The notes below the pieces were generated by a model. The model saw only the letters and a list, made by a program, of their open reading frames with translations. It had not been told where the DNA came from and searched no databases. A program made the position numbers and the translations under genes. From Cytophagales bacterium (GTDB lineage Bacteria > Bacteroidota > Bacteroidia > Cytophagales > Thermoflexibacteraceae): 64,000 nucleotides of DNA. The stretch is taken from contig JAAFKA010000011.1 in the NCBI GenBank assembly GCA_013299115.1, positions 104,338 through 168,337 on the forward strand. Reading direction: 5' to 3'. How positions within the stretch are numbered: the first letter of the stretch is position 1; every line of letters starts with the position of its first letter. Below, piece after piece: positions 42,399-50,849 of the stretch.

Positions 42399-43976
42399 CT
42401 ACGCATAGCTTTTTGCCATGTCCGTAGCTACAGATTTCAAAGTGCTTTCCACCTCTTCATCTATTACGCCTTTGCGAAGTTTCTCCAAAATACCTTTGTG
42501 ATTAGCCGACAAAGTATCTGTAAATGCAGTTTCAAATGCTTTTACTTTGTTGATAGCCACTTTGTCCATCATACCTTTGGTCGAAACATAAATCATAGCT
42601 ACTTGTTTTTCTACGCTTACAGGCGAAAACTGTGCTTGTTTCAAAATTTCAAGGTTTCTTCTTCCTCTGTCAATGGTCAATTTAGTAGAAGCATCGAGGT
42701 CGGAGCCAAATTTAGCAAAAGCCTCCAATTCTCTAAACTGTGCTTGGTCGAGTTTCAATGTACCCGCAACTTTTTTCATAGACTTGATTTGTGCCGAGCC
42801 ACCCACACGAGATACCGAAATACCTACGTTGATAGCAGGACGAATACCTGCATTGAATAAGCCTGATTCCAAGAAAATTTGACCGTCTGTAATAGAAATT
42901 ACGTTAGTTGGAATATAAGCCGAAACGTCACCAGCTTGCGTTTCTATGATAGGCAAAGCCGTTAAAGAACCACCACCTTTTACTTTTCCTTTCAAAGAAG
43001 GAGGTAAGTCATTCATTTGTTGTGCAATATCGTCTGATGCGTTGATTTTTGCAGCCCTTTCTAATAAACGGCTGTGCAAATAGAATACGTCACCAGGATA
43101 AGCCTCACGACCCGGCGGGCGGCGAAGCAACAAAGAAACTTCGCGGTAAGCTACGGCTTGTTTTGACAAGTCGTCAAACACCACTAAGGCTGGTCTTCCT
43201 GTATCTCTAAAATATTCACCAATGGCAGCACCTGCAAAAGCAGCGTAAAACTGCATAGGAGCAGGGTCGGCAGCACCCGAAGCTACTACGACTGTGTAAG
43301 GCATGGCACCACCTTTTTCTAAGGCTGCACACACCGAAGCAACAGTAGAGGCTTTTTGACCTATGGCTACATAGATACAAAATACAGGCTCTCCTTTGTC
43401 GTAAAACTCTCTTTGGTTGATAATGGTGTCAATCACAACGGCAGTTTTGCCTGTTTGACGGTCGCCAATTACCAACTCACGTTGTCCTCTACCAATAGGA
43501 ATCATTGCATCTATGGCTTTGATACCTGTTTGCAAAGGCTCATTTACTGGTTGGCGGTAAATAACACCCGGTGCTTTTCTTTCCAACGGCATTTCGTACA
43601 AATCTCCTGTCAAAGGGCCTTTGCCATCGATGGGAATACCCAATGTGTTTACAACCCTTCCGCACATACTATCACCTACTTTGATAGAGGCAATTCTTTT
43701 GGTACGTTTTACACTGTCGCCTTCTTTCAATTCGCTGTAATCACCGAGCAATACAGCACCCACGTTGTCTTCTTCGAGGTTTAACACCATGCCGACTAAG
43801 CCGTTTGAAAACTCTATCAACTCACCTGATTGTACTTGGGTCAATCCGTAGATGCGAGCAACCCCATCACCTACTTGGAGTACAGTGCCTACCTCTTGCA
43901 ATTCTGCTTCGGTTTTGAAGTTTGAGAGTTGTTCTCTCAAGATGGCTGTAACTTCATCTGGTCTTATTTGTACCAT
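42399..43976 (-). CDS. atpA: F1Fo ATP synthase subunit alpha
   Basis: 525 residues. The N-terminal barrel ([17 protein letters not shown]...[18 protein letters not shown]) is followed by the P-loop GDRQTGKT (about 170), the strand [48 protein letters not shown], and [18 protein letters not shown] near 375. The catalytic-site arginine region (SVSR) is present. Length and motifs are normal. Unusually, no other ATP synthase gene is adjacent: an FKBP gene lies upstream and the ribosomal operon downstream, with its own terminator. The atp operon is therefore split. Confidence 0.98.
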   Translation of the reverse strand: MVQIRPDEVTAILREQLSNFKTEAELQEVGTVLQVGDGVARIYGLTQVQSGELIEFSNGLVGMVLNLEEDNVGAVLLGDYSELKEGDSVKRTKRIASIKVGDSMCGRVVNTLGIPIDGKGPLTGDLYEMPLERKAPGVIYRQPVNEPLQTGIKAIDAMIPIGRGQRELVIGDRQTGKTAVVIDTIINQREFYDKGEPVFCIYVAIGQKASTVASVCAALEKGGAMPYTVVVASGAADPAPMQFYAAFAGAAIGEYFRDTGRPALVVFDDLSKQAVAYREVSLLLRRPPGREAYPGDVFYLHSRLLERAAKINASDDIAQQMNDLPPSLKGKVKGGGSLTALPIIETQAGDVSAYIPTNVISITDGQIFLESGLFNAGIRPAINVGISVSRVGGSAQIKSMKKVAGTLKLDQAQFRELEAFAKFGSDLDASTKLTIDRGRRNLEILKQAQFSPVSVEKQVAMIYVSTKGMMDKVAINKVKAFETAFTDTLSANHKGILEKLRKGVIDEEVESTLKSVATDMAKSYA

Positions 43977-44139
43977 TGTATTGTGTATAAATTATGTTTT
44001 GAATGAGCTAAAAAATACAACTTAAAATATACTCCTTGCTTTGCCCACTAATGGCAATGCAAAAATGTAGATTTTATCATTCGAAACAAAATAATTTGAT
44101 TTTTTTTATTAGACTTCTTGCAAAAGTAATTTTAAACTA

Positions 44140-44167
44140 CCCTGCAAGAGTTTAAAACTCTTGCGGG
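44140..44167. terminator. hairpin between the FKBP gene and atpA
   Basis: CCCTGCAAGAG (44140-44150) pairs with CTCTTGCGGGG (to about 44168) with one G-U pair and a 7-nt loop, just after the FKBP stop codon. Confidence 0.6.
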
Positions 44168-44188
44168 GTTGGTAAAGTTGTTAATTTT

Positions 44189-45184
44189 CTACTCCACCGT
44201 TACTAATTCTATCTCAAAAATCAAGACTGAAAAAGGTGGAATAGTGCCAGCACCTTTTTCGCCATAAGCCAAGTGAGAAGGAATATACAAAACGGCTTTG
44301 CCACCTTTTTTCAGAAAACCTACGCCCTCGTCAAAACCTTTTATCATTTGTCCTTGATTGTAGTTAAATTCTAAGGGTTGTCCTCTGTCGTAAGAGGAAT
44401 CAAACTTGTTGCCATTGAGCAACTTACCTAAATAATGTACGCCAACTTTTTTGCCTGTTTGGAGAGCCTCACCTTCGCCTGCTTGCGTAATGACATAATG
44501 CAAGCCCGACTCTGTTTTTTGGAAATTGGTAATGTTGTTGGTTTGCAAATATTGCTTGATAGTTTCCTCATCTTTGCTTTTTTGCTCGCCAATTTTTTGT
44601 TCCATTTCCTTGTGACGTGCCTCTGTGAAAGCCTGTTCTGTTGTAAGGTCTAAAATTCGCATATCAAAACGAACAGACGAACCTCTGTCCACAAAAGGCG
44701 GAAAGCCTTGCTTAAACAAAGAATCTGCTTTGACTGAAAAACTGATGCTGTCGTTTTTAGCAAGCATCGTAAAACCTTCTTCCAAGCTACCTTTAAACGA
44801 AGGTGGCATCACTTTTACGGCAAAAGGCACAGGCTCGGTAAAAGTATTGCGAATGATGCTGTCTTTGCCGTTTGATTGGGCAGTCATAACATAGTGTAGC
44901 ACCAAAATATCATTCAGTTGGGCTTTGGGTGTTGTGTTGGCAATGTGGTGAATGTATTTTAAGCCTGTTGGTGTTTTTTTCCAAACGTCTTTGGTACTAA
45001 CATATTTCTTGCCTTTGCTACTACTTTTGCCTTTGCTACTACTTTTGCCTTTGCTACTTCCTTTGCTGGCTGTTGTACCTTTTTTTACTGTTGTTTTTGC
45101 TTTTGGGGTCGTTTTAGGTTTGGTTTGTGCCACCAAAACGGAGGTGCAAAACAAACAAAGTACCATAAAAAATATTTTTTTCAT
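44189..45184 (-). CDS. secreted FKBP-type peptidyl-prolyl isomerase
   Basis: A 331-residue protein with a signal peptide (to about residue 19, VLVAQ). A Lys/Ser/Gly low-complexity tract follows (about 35-60; SKGSSKGKSSSKGKSSSKGK). An N-terminal degenerate FKBP-like domain (LKYIHHIANTTPKAQLNDILVLHYV...SFSVKADSLFKQGFP) and a helical linker precede an intact C-terminal FKBP domain: ESGLHYVITQAGEGEALQTGKKVGVHYLGKLLNGNKFDSSYDRGQPLEF, MIKGFDEGVGFLKKGGKAVLYIPSHLAYGEKG and PPFSVLIFEIELV. It catalyses proline isomerisation in the periplasm. The low-complexity tract has three near-repeats at DNA level. It is a paralogue of the next gene. Confidence 0.9.
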   Translation of the reverse strand: MKKIFFMVLCLFCTSVLVAQTKPKTTPKAKTTVKKGTTASKGSSKGKSSSKGKSSSKGKKYVSTKDVWKKTPTGLKYIHHIANTTPKAQLNDILVLHYVMTAQSNGKDSIIRNTFTEPVPFAVKVMPPSFKGSLEEGFTMLAKNDSISFSVKADSLFKQGFPPFVDRGSSVRFDMRILDLTTEQAFTEARHKEMEQKIGEQKSKDEETIKQYLQTNNITNFQKTESGLHYVITQAGEGEALQTGKKVGVHYLGKLLNGNKFDSSYDRGQPLEFNYNQGQMIKGFDEGVGFLKKGGKAVLYIPSHLAYGEKGAGTIPPFSVLIFEIELVTVE

Positions 45185-45268
45185 TGCTTTAAAATAGATA
45201 TGAAATCGTATGTATGAAATATGAAATTAAAATTCCTACTCAATTTGCCTTGCAAATTGAGTAGGAAT

Positions 45269-45290
45269 CACACGCTAAAGCGTATGTTAC
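45269..45290. repeat. ACGCTAAAGCGT dispersed palindrome copy
   Basis: CACACGCTAAAGCGTATG followed by TTAC, between the two FKBP genes. Confidence 0.8.
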
Positions 45291-45305
45291 AGCACCAAGA
45301 ACTTA

Positions 45306-46232
45306 CTATTTCTTTGCTGCCTTTACTTTTACTACTTCCACCTCAAATTTGAGAGAGGCAAAAGGTGCAATAGTCGGAGGGCTACCTTGTCCGCCATAAC
45401 CCAAGTGTGAAGGCAAATAAAGGTCTGCTTTTCCACCTTCTTTGAGGGCAGTCATGCCTTCATCGAATCCTGGTATCATCATACCTGCCTGAACAACAAA
45501 AGTCAAAGGGTCTTTGCCTATGTTAGAGTCAAACTGCTCGCCATTTTCCAACAATTTGCCTGTGTACATCACACTCACTGTATCGCCAGCTTTGATGTCG
45601 TTTCCTTTGCCCGCAGATTTTACTACGTAATACAAGCCAGATTCTTTGTTTTTGGCATTTTTGATATTATTTTTTGCCAAATAATCTTTTATTTTTTGCT
45701 CGTCAAGAGGTTTTTGCTTTTCAGACTGCTCTTGCATTTGCTTCATTTTTTCCATGTAGGCTTTTTCTTGCTCGTCCATGATTTTCTCCACTTCGGCTTT
45801 GGTAATAATTTTTACCAAACCTAATTCCAAACGAGCCATAGACCCTGGTTTAATGAAGGGAGGCAAAGTAGGCTGGCGAAACTGTTTGAGGAACAATGAA
45901 TCAACAGACATCGTAAAAGTTACGCTATCTCCTTCGTTGAGTTTCTTAAATCCTTCTTCAAAACCACCTTTGAAGGTTGCTGTATCACGCACCATCATTC
46001 TGTCTGGACCTGGTGTTACTAAGCTGGAATTGAGCAAGGTGTCTTTGCCACTTGGGGTTGTAACATACAATTCGTAATTCATTTCTATATAGTCGCCGCC
46101 GACAGGAAATTTATCACTTGTTACATCTTTGCGAAAAGTAGTGCCTAAAGCACCTTCTCCGTCTTTTTTGCAGGCAGCCATGCCCAATGCACAGGCAAAA
46201 GCTAATCCTACAACAAGTTGTTTTTTAAACAT
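45306..46232 (-). CDS. FKBP-type peptidyl-prolyl isomerase lipoprotein
   Basis: 308 residues with a lipoprotein signal ending in MAAC (Cys at about 21). Like its neighbour it has a degenerate N-terminal FKBP-like domain (YIEMNYELYVTTPSGKDTLLNSS...VTFTMSVDSLF), a charged helical linker (YMEKMKQMQEQSEKQKPLDEQKI), and a C-terminal catalytic domain with SGLYYVVKSAGKGNDIKAGDTVSVMYTGKLLENGEQFDSN, MIPGFDEGMTALKEGGKADLYLPSHLGYGGQGSPP. It probably acts on proline-containing outer-membrane proteins. The two genes look like an ancient tandem duplication, transcribed from the promoter just upstream of this one. Confidence 0.92.
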   Translation of the reverse strand: MFKKQLVVGLAFACALGMAACKKDGEGALGTTFRKDVTSDKFPVGGDYIEMNYELYVTTPSGKDTLLNSSLVTPGPDRMMVRDTATFKGGFEEGFKKLNEGDSVTFTMSVDSLFLKQFRQPTLPPFIKPGSMARLELGLVKIITKAEVEKIMDEQEKAYMEKMKQMQEQSEKQKPLDEQKIKDYLAKNNIKNAKNKESGLYYVVKSAGKGNDIKAGDTVSVMYTGKLLENGEQFDSNIGKDPLTFVVQAGMMIPGFDEGMTALKEGGKADLYLPSHLGYGGQGSPPTIAPFASLKFEVEVVKVKAAKK

Positions 46233-46271
46233 TGGTGTTGAAATAAATAATTGAAAATTTTAAAATGCTTG

Positions 46272-46303
46272 CAAAGGTAGGTATTTTTTTTTGAGTAGCA
46301 AAA
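46272..46303 (-). promoter_or_regulatory. promoter of the FKBP lipoprotein gene
   Basis: On the minus strand TTTTG (46303-46299), a 19-bp spacer and TACCTTTG (46279-46272) match the Bacteroidota consensus. The -7 box ends 39 bp before the start codon at 46232. Confidence 0.65.
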
Positions 46304-46334
46304 AAAAGTTTAGTATAAAAGCCTTTTTGTATAT

Positions 46335-46427
46335 TAGAGTTTATGAATAAATTTTTGTTATGAGGTTAAAAAAAAGATGTCATTTTTTTGAAAAATGACA
46401 TCTTTAGAAAATTATTCATAAACTCTA
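46335..46427. mobile_element. 89-bp MITE, copy 2 (with TA duplications)
   Basis: 46337-46425, flanked by TA on both sides, with perfect inverted ends (GAGTTTATGAATAA). It is nearly identical to the copy at 16922-17014, differing at a few positions including the loop flanks (GAGGTTAAA vs GAGGTTTGA). It lies between the divergent FKBP and lipoprotein genes. Confidence 0.85.
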
Positions 46428-46535
46428 CTGTTCAAAAAATCTTTCTGTATCTTGTTTGTACTTTTGTGCTTATTTTGTAAGTTTGTTTCGGTTTTAGGTA
46501 CATTTGGGGACTATTAGATTAATTATAAAAACTCC

Positions 46536-47222
46536 ATGAAATACAAATATTTTTATCTTTTGATGTTGGGGGTATTGTCTTGGGCTTGCAATAGTCAAAA
46601 AAACACAAGAGAAGAAATCCAAAGTTTGGAAGACATAGCAGCTAAACAAATCTTTGCAGATAGTTTGCTCGATACTTCTTTTGAGCCTTGTGTCCGTTTT
46701 GGCAAAGTCCACAACAAAGTGTCTGAAAAAGACCTCATTGGGCTGTATGGCAAGGCAAATGTGAAAACTTACCGCGATACTTTGTCTGGCAAACCGTATG
46801 CAACAACTATTTTGTTTGAGGGACAAAGAAATGAATTGCAAATTGTATGGCACAACGAGGAGTTGCTACAATATCCCAATGTGTGTTTGTTTACTAAACC
46901 TACTACCAAATGGATAGTAGCAGAGGGCATAACTATTGGCACGACCATAGAAAAACTAAACGAATTAAACGGCAAACCTTTTGACTTTACAGCCTTTGGA
47001 GGTGGAGCAAATGCAGGTTTGATAACAGATTTTAAAGGGGGAAACTTGCAAAAATATTCGCAGTGTTATGTTTTAGTTTTGGATTATGACCGCAAAATAA
47101 ATCCTTTGGTAGAGGGCAAAGCCTCTGGGAGTGAAGTCATTAGCAGTTCAGAAATTGGTTTGCAAAGCCTTAAAGTAACAGTAAAAGCTATAAGGTTGTT
47201 CTTAAATAAAACCGTAAAGTAG
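46536..47222 (+). CDS. lipoprotein of unknown function
   Basis: 228 residues. A short N-terminal signal ends in SWAC (Cys near residue 18; Trp at -2 is unusual for a lipobox). The mature part is alpha/beta and contains ARFGKVHNKVSEKDLIGLYGKANVKTY-like segments (seen: VRFGKVHNKVSEKDLIGLYG), then TTIEKLNELNGKPFDFTAFGGGANA and YVLVLDYDRKINPL. The EKLNELNGKPF pattern occurs in small periplasmic SmpA/BamE-like and DUF proteins, but I do not recognise the family. It is a single gene, divergent from the FKBP pair. Confidence 0.7.
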   Translation: MKYKYFYLLMLGVLSWACNSQKNTREEIQSLEDIAAKQIFADSLLDTSFEPCVRFGKVHNKVSEKDLIGLYGKANVKTYRDTLSGKPYATTILFEGQRNELQIVWHNEELLQYPNVCLFTKPTTKWIVAEGITIGTTIEKLNELNGKPFDFTAFGGGANAGLITDFKGGNLQKYSQCYVLVLDYDRKINPLVEGKASGSEVISSSEIGLQSLKVTVKAIRLFLNKTVK

Positions 47223-47313
47223 TTGAGTGAAATAATTAAACTTAACCGCAAAGTACGCAAATATTATTTTTTCTTTGCGGTTAAATAGTTTTGTGTGGAA
47301 AATTGATACCAAA

Positions 47314-48687
47314 TTAAGCCGTCAAAGCCATAAGCAAATCATGTTGGGTAATGATATGCACCTGATTGGTTTCATCACGCACAAGCAAAGCCTTGTTGTG
47401 TTTGTCTATCAAAGAGGACAAAGCATCTACCGTATTGTCTAAGCCGACAAAGATAAAAGGTTTGTCCATAATCTCACTCACTTGGCGAGTTTTTGATTCG
47501 GGTTCTTCTATCAACAGGCTCAACACTTTGCTGTCTGAAATACTGCCTACGATTTCGTTACCATCAGATACAGGCATCTGCGAAATACCAGCTTTGTTTA
47601 GGGCTTTGGCGGTTTCGGCTAAGGTCATGGTTTTTGAAATCGTAATCAAATCAGATTTGCCATTTTTGCGTTTGATAATATCTCTTGCCGTAGCAAAACT
47701 TCTTTCCTCCAAAAATCCATGGTCACGCATCCACACATCATTGTAAACTTTGCCCAAATACCTTGTGCCGTGGTCGGGCAAGATAATAACCATTACATCA
47801 CCTTCTTTCAGGTGTTGTTTGGCATATTCCAAAGCACCAAAAACAGCCGACCCGCAAGACCAACCCACAAACAACCCTTCTTCACGAGATAAACGGCGTG
47901 CCATAATTGCAGCATCTTTGTCTGTAACTTTTATGAAATGGTCTATCATGTTCATGTCCACGTTGGCGGGCATGATGTCTTCGCCTATACCTTCGGTGAG
48001 ATAAGGATAGACTTCGTTTTTGTCAAAAATTCCTGTTTCTTTGTATTTTTTAAATACCGAGCCGTAAGTATCTATGCCAATGGTTTGGATAGAAGCCTTT
48101 TTTTCTTTCAAAAACTTGGCAGTTCCGCACATGGTGCCACCTGTACCCACACCGCAAGCATAATGTGTAATTTTGCCTTCGGTATCTTTCCAAATTTCGG
48201 GACCTGTAGTTTCGTAGTGAGCCACCGAATTTGAAGGATTGTCGTATTGGTTGGGGTAAATAGAATTTACAATTTCTTTGTTTAGACGGCGAGCAACCGA
48301 ATAATAAGAACGTGGGTCTTCGGGTTCTACATTGGTCGGGCAGACCACCACCTCTGCACCTACGGCACGCAAGATGTCCATTTTTTCTTTAGACTGTTTG
48401 TCTGCCATAGTGAAAATACACTTGTAGCCCTTCGCTACGGCTACCAAAGCCAAGCCCATGCCTGTATTGCCCGATGTACCTTCTATGATGGTGCCACCTT
48501 TTTTGAGTTTGCCTTCTTTTTCAGCATCTTCTATCATTTTCAGGGCTATACGGTCTTTGATAGAGTTACCTGGATTAAAATATTCGACCTTTACAAGTAC
48601 AGTGCCTTTAATTCCTTCTGTAACCTTGTTGAGTTTCACAAGTGGCGTGTTGCCAATGGTGTCAATAATTGAATTGTGATAGTTCAT
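47314..48687 (-). CDS. PLP-dependent cystathionine beta-synthase / cysteine synthase with CBS domains
   Basis: A 457-residue fold-type II PLP enzyme starting at MNYHNSIIDTIGNTPL (a TTG two codons upstream is rejected). The Schiff-base lysine is Lys44 in NPGNSIKDR. The phosphate loop is GTSGNTGMGL, and CGVGTGGTMCGTAKFLK follows. The C-terminal ~115 residues (from about 340) form a CBS-domain pair: ISQMPVSDGNEIVGSISDSKVL and ALLVRDETNQVHIITQHDLL. It would make cysteine from O-acetylserine or cystathionine from serine and homocysteine; the presence of CBS domains favours the cystathionine-beta-synthase-like subgroup. It is monocistronic with its own promoter. Confidence 0.93.
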   Translation of the reverse strand: MNYHNSIIDTIGNTPLVKLNKVTEGIKGTVLVKVEYFNPGNSIKDRIALKMIEDAEKEGKLKKGGTIIEGTSGNTGMGLALVAVAKGYKCIFTMADKQSKEKMDILRAVGAEVVVCPTNVEPEDPRSYYSVARRLNKEIVNSIYPNQYDNPSNSVAHYETTGPEIWKDTEGKITHYACGVGTGGTMCGTAKFLKEKKASIQTIGIDTYGSVFKKYKETGIFDKNEVYPYLTEGIGEDIMPANVDMNMIDHFIKVTDKDAAIMARRLSREEGLFVGWSCGSAVFGALEYAKQHLKEGDVMVIILPDHGTRYLGKVYNDVWMRDHGFLEERSFATARDIIKRKNGKSDLITISKTMTLAETAKALNKAGISQMPVSDGNEIVGSISDSKVLSLLIEEPESKTRQVSEIMDKPFIFVGLDNTVDALSSLIDKHNKALLVRDETNQVHIITQHDLLMALTA

Positions 48688-48739
48688 AAACAAAGCAATG
48701 TTTTGTGGTGTGCTGTTTTATTGGTGGCTAAATTTGCTG

Positions 48740-48747
48740 CAAAGGTA
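48740..48747 (-). promoter_or_regulatory. -7 box of the CBS-like gene
   Basis: Minus-strand TACCTTTG, 52 bp before the start codon at 48687, matches TAnnTTTG. The remaining sequence up to 49030 contains no gene that could be supported. Confidence 0.55.
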
Positions 48748-49030
48748 GCAAATATTTTGAAGTAGCATAGAATTGGCGGGGTTTTATTTGTTATTCTCCT
48801 GCGTAGCATCACACAAGCAATGTTGCAACCCTCATTAGGAATTTTTGGAAGAGGAAAAAGAGGCAGAGGAACTGAAAACTCTACAGATTTTTTTAAGTAT
48901 CTAACTACTTGTTATACAATAAGTTATAAAAATAACTTCGCTAAAATTACTTTTTTTAGTCCGTTAGGACAATTCCATTGCGGCTTCAACCTTGCGGTTC
49001 GTCGATGCGATAGCAAACGAGTGTATTTTT

Positions 49031-49279
49031 TTAGTCAAAACTCCGTAGGAGTTTAATATTGTTACTTATTCTCTGCGAGCCTCTATTATAATCATCAATA
49101 GAAATTTCATCTCGCCTTCTTTGATTTCCAATAGTGCGAAACAAACCTTCTATCGTAATAATTTCTTGATAAACCTTAGATTTGCTATCTATGGTTACCT
49201 CTAATAGTTCAAAGACTTCATCAAATTTGTCAGTCCCACTACGTAAGAGTTTTCGTATCTTGTTTTCAGTTTCTCGCAT
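49031..49279 (-). CDS. stand-alone effector-associated-domain (EAD11-like) protein
   Basis: 82 residues from MRETENKIRKLL. A longer in-frame opening to 49456 only reads through the palindromic site and is rejected. The helical sequence IRKLLRSGTDKFDEVFELLEV...IITIEGLFRTIGNQRRRDEISIDDYNRGSQRISNNIKLL matches the layout of EAD11, a death-domain-like adaptor of Bacteroidota usually fused to protease or NTPase effectors: a 'GLFRxxxxQxRxxxIxxxxYNRxxxRI' end. Here no effector is attached. The start lies about 40 bp after the cassette-start sequence GTTGGGT. Family assignment is by pattern only. Confidence 0.6.
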   Translation of the reverse strand: MRETENKIRKLLRSGTDKFDEVFELLEVTIDSKSKVYQEIITIEGLFRTIGNQRRRDEISIDDYNRGSQRISNNIKLLRSFD

Positions 49280-49321
49280 ATTAGTTTTAAATTTCGCACA
49301 GCTTTGAGTGTAACCCAACGA

Positions 49322-49366
49322 CTCGTTGTTCAAAATGCGAGGCGTAGCCTCGCATTTTGAACAACG
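49322..49366. repeat. 20-bp perfect palindrome inserted at the R' end of attC-like site A
   Basis: CGTTGTTCAAAATGCGAGGC (49324-49343) pairs perfectly with 49347-49366 around a GTA loop. It separates the AACGGAAA core of the site (49363) from the duplicated box CCAACGACTCGTTG (about 49316-49328). Site B has a comparable insert at the same place. Confidence 0.75.
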
Positions 49367-49485
49367 GAAAGGGCTTGGCGAAGGTGGGGCAACCCAGCAC
49401 GAAAGCCCAAATTTAATACATTGCCCCAATACATATTCAAAAGTCCAATAAAGCACTTTTGCCCCGCTTTCGCCAAGCCAATGTT
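49363..49485 (-). repeat. attC-like recombination site A
   Basis: 123 bp from AAC (49363) to GTT (49485). The inner arms GGCTTGGCGAAGG and GCTTTCGCCAAGCC are complementary with one mismatch, and the site includes CAATAAAGCACTTTTGCCCC and AAAGCCCAAA. It begins 11 bp after the S1-gene stop codon on the minus strand. Read on that strand it runs CACTAAC...CCGTTG, the layout of an integron attC. It is strongly similar to site B. Confidence 0.65.
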
Positions 49486-49495
49486 AGTGGTTCGT

Positions 49496-50083
49496 TTATT
49501 TTGTTTCGTCAGGCAACCAACCTAAGCCTATTTGTCTGTTGTCAAACCTAAAATATGAAACAATACATTTTATGTTATCTCCTTCTTTTGCCCAACTTGA
49601 AAAGTTGATAGGGAGTTTTTCTCCTCCGTTAAAAGCAAAGTGTCCAATGTCAATAAGTCCAATAAATGGACAATCTAATAATTCAATGAAAAGTCCAAAT
49701 GGTACAACTTTTCGTATTTTCCCCTCTATTATAGCACCTTCTTTGATAGTTTCAACAACTTTGTAAAAATCTTCGTGTAATTTCATTTCTGTTTCCTCTA
49801 AATCAGATGGTTTTGCACTTAAATATAATGTTTGCGTATCATCAACAAAGTTTCTTACAACCATTTCAACTGTTGTTCCGATTTGAGGAATTGAATGTTC
49901 TGTCAATGGTAAATTATATTCAACAGAGTGATATGTCAGGACTGATTTATATTTAGATTGTGTTTCAACTTCTACGTGATAAGTTACGAAGCCTTGATAC
50001 TCAAATCTTTCGTGTCCTAAAACTACGCCTGAAATGCGATGTCCGACTTTATGTATATTTTTTATGATTTCGTATGAATTCAT
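49496..50083 (-). CDS. S1-domain RNA-binding protein
   Basis: 195 residues, no signal. The N-terminal ~110 residues form an unrecognised domain (GVVLGHERFEYQGFVTYHVEVETQSKYKS). The C-terminal ~75 residues are an S1/OB-fold domain: KEGAIIEGKIRKVVPFGLFIELLD...GLIDIGHFAF and EGDNIKCIVSYFRFDNRQIGLGW. S1 domains bind RNA. Single small S1 proteins as here are uncommon, as S1 is usually repeated or fused to nucleases. The start lies 22 bp after a GTTGGTA cassette-start box, and the stop 11 bp before site A. Confidence 0.75.
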   Translation of the reverse strand: MNSYEIIKNIHKVGHRISGVVLGHERFEYQGFVTYHVEVETQSKYKSVLTYHSVEYNLPLTEHSIPQIGTTVEMVVRNFVDDTQTLYLSAKPSDLEETEMKLHEDFYKVVETIKEGAIIEGKIRKVVPFGLFIELLDCPFIGLIDIGHFAFNGGEKLPINFSSWAKEGDNIKCIVSYFRFDNRQIGLGWLPDETK

Positions 50084-50163
50084 TGTTTCTTAAATGACTA
50101 CCAACGGCTCGTTGGGTTTGCGAAGTTGCAAAAAAAATCGTTGCGCAGCAACGAAATTTGTTC

Positions 50164-50287
50164 AACGGAAAAGGCTTGGCGAAGGCGGGGAAATCTTAGC
50201 ATAAAAGCCCAAATAAAGTAATTTAGCCCCATTTATATTCCAAAGTTCAATAAAGCACTTTTGCCCCGCTTTCGCCAAGCCCAAGTT
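50164..50287 (-). repeat. attC-like recombination site B
   Basis: 124 bp from AAC (50164) to GTT (50287), about 75% similar to site A over the core, with the same arms GGCTTGGCGAAGGCGGGG and CCCCGCTTTCGCCAAGCC. On the minus strand it ends in CCGTTGAAC, and an insert with the hairpin TCGTTGCGCAGCAACGA (50138-50154) lies between this and a second box CCAACGGCTCGTTG (about 50101-50114). It lies 86 bp after the membrane-protein gene. Confidence 0.65.
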
Positions 50288-50372
50288 GCCTGCCGTTTTT
50301 ATTCGTTTGCAAGGTTTTCTGTATTTTCATTATCTTCTACTTTTACTAATTTTTTCCGTTTAGACCAGTAAA

Positions 50373-50765
50373 CTAACGACCAATCAGAATATGAAAAGAT
50401 ATTAGCCAAGCCGAAAATAAGTTAGGTTTAGTCATTCCTCCACCCCAAAAACTTATATTTAAGATTTGAAAATCTCCTTCGTCACTATTCCAATTTATCC
50501 AAAATTTAGGTAATGCGACAATTAAAATGATTGCTGACCATATTAATTTTTGTTTTGTTGTCATTTTACTGAGCAACATAATTACAAAGGTTGTAAATAC
50601 AAAAATAGGTATTAGAAAACTAAGGAATAGGAAAGTGTATTGAACTAAGGACTTATTGTCAAACGTAAATTTTGTTAATTCGGATAAAGGGGCTTGGACA
50701 ATTTCTCCATTAAAAGACTTAATCAGCAGTTTTCCTTCTTTTTCTTTTACTTTTATTCTAAACAA
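50373..50765 (-). CDS. 5'-truncated membrane protein gene
   Basis: A small protein with two or three hydrophobic helices (SLVQYTFLFLSFLIPIFVFTTFVIMLLS and LIWSAIILIVALPKFWIN). The indicated TTG start gives 130 residues, but the same frame stays open and protein-like to 50843 (reading ...KGQEVFYKIGYEYQTDKGYLL), with no ATG, GTG or TTG before a stop at 50844-50846. The natural 5' end has therefore been lost. Just upstream the attC-like site C is also cut short, so one deletion seems to have removed both. The family is not recognised. Confidence 0.55.
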   Translation of the reverse strand: MFRIKVKEKEGKLLIKSFNGEIVQAPLSELTKFTFDNKSLVQYTFLFLSFLIPIFVFTTFVIMLLSKMTTKQKLIWSAIILIVALPKFWINWNSDEGDFQILNISFWGGGMTKPNLFSAWLISFHILIGR

Positions 50766-50849
50766 TAAATAACCTTTGTCCGTTTGGTATTCATAACCAA
50801 TTTTGTAAAATACTTCTTGTCCTTTACTTGTTGAAACTGCTGTTTAATA

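Noticed and set aside
48820..49056. 78-codon plus-strand frame between the CBS-like gene and the EAD11-like gene
   Set aside because: No domain, poor codon character and overlap with the minus-strand gene at its end.
49280..49456. N-terminal extension of the EAD11-like protein
   Set aside because: It translates the attC-like site and hairpin; the helical domain starts at the ATG at 49279.
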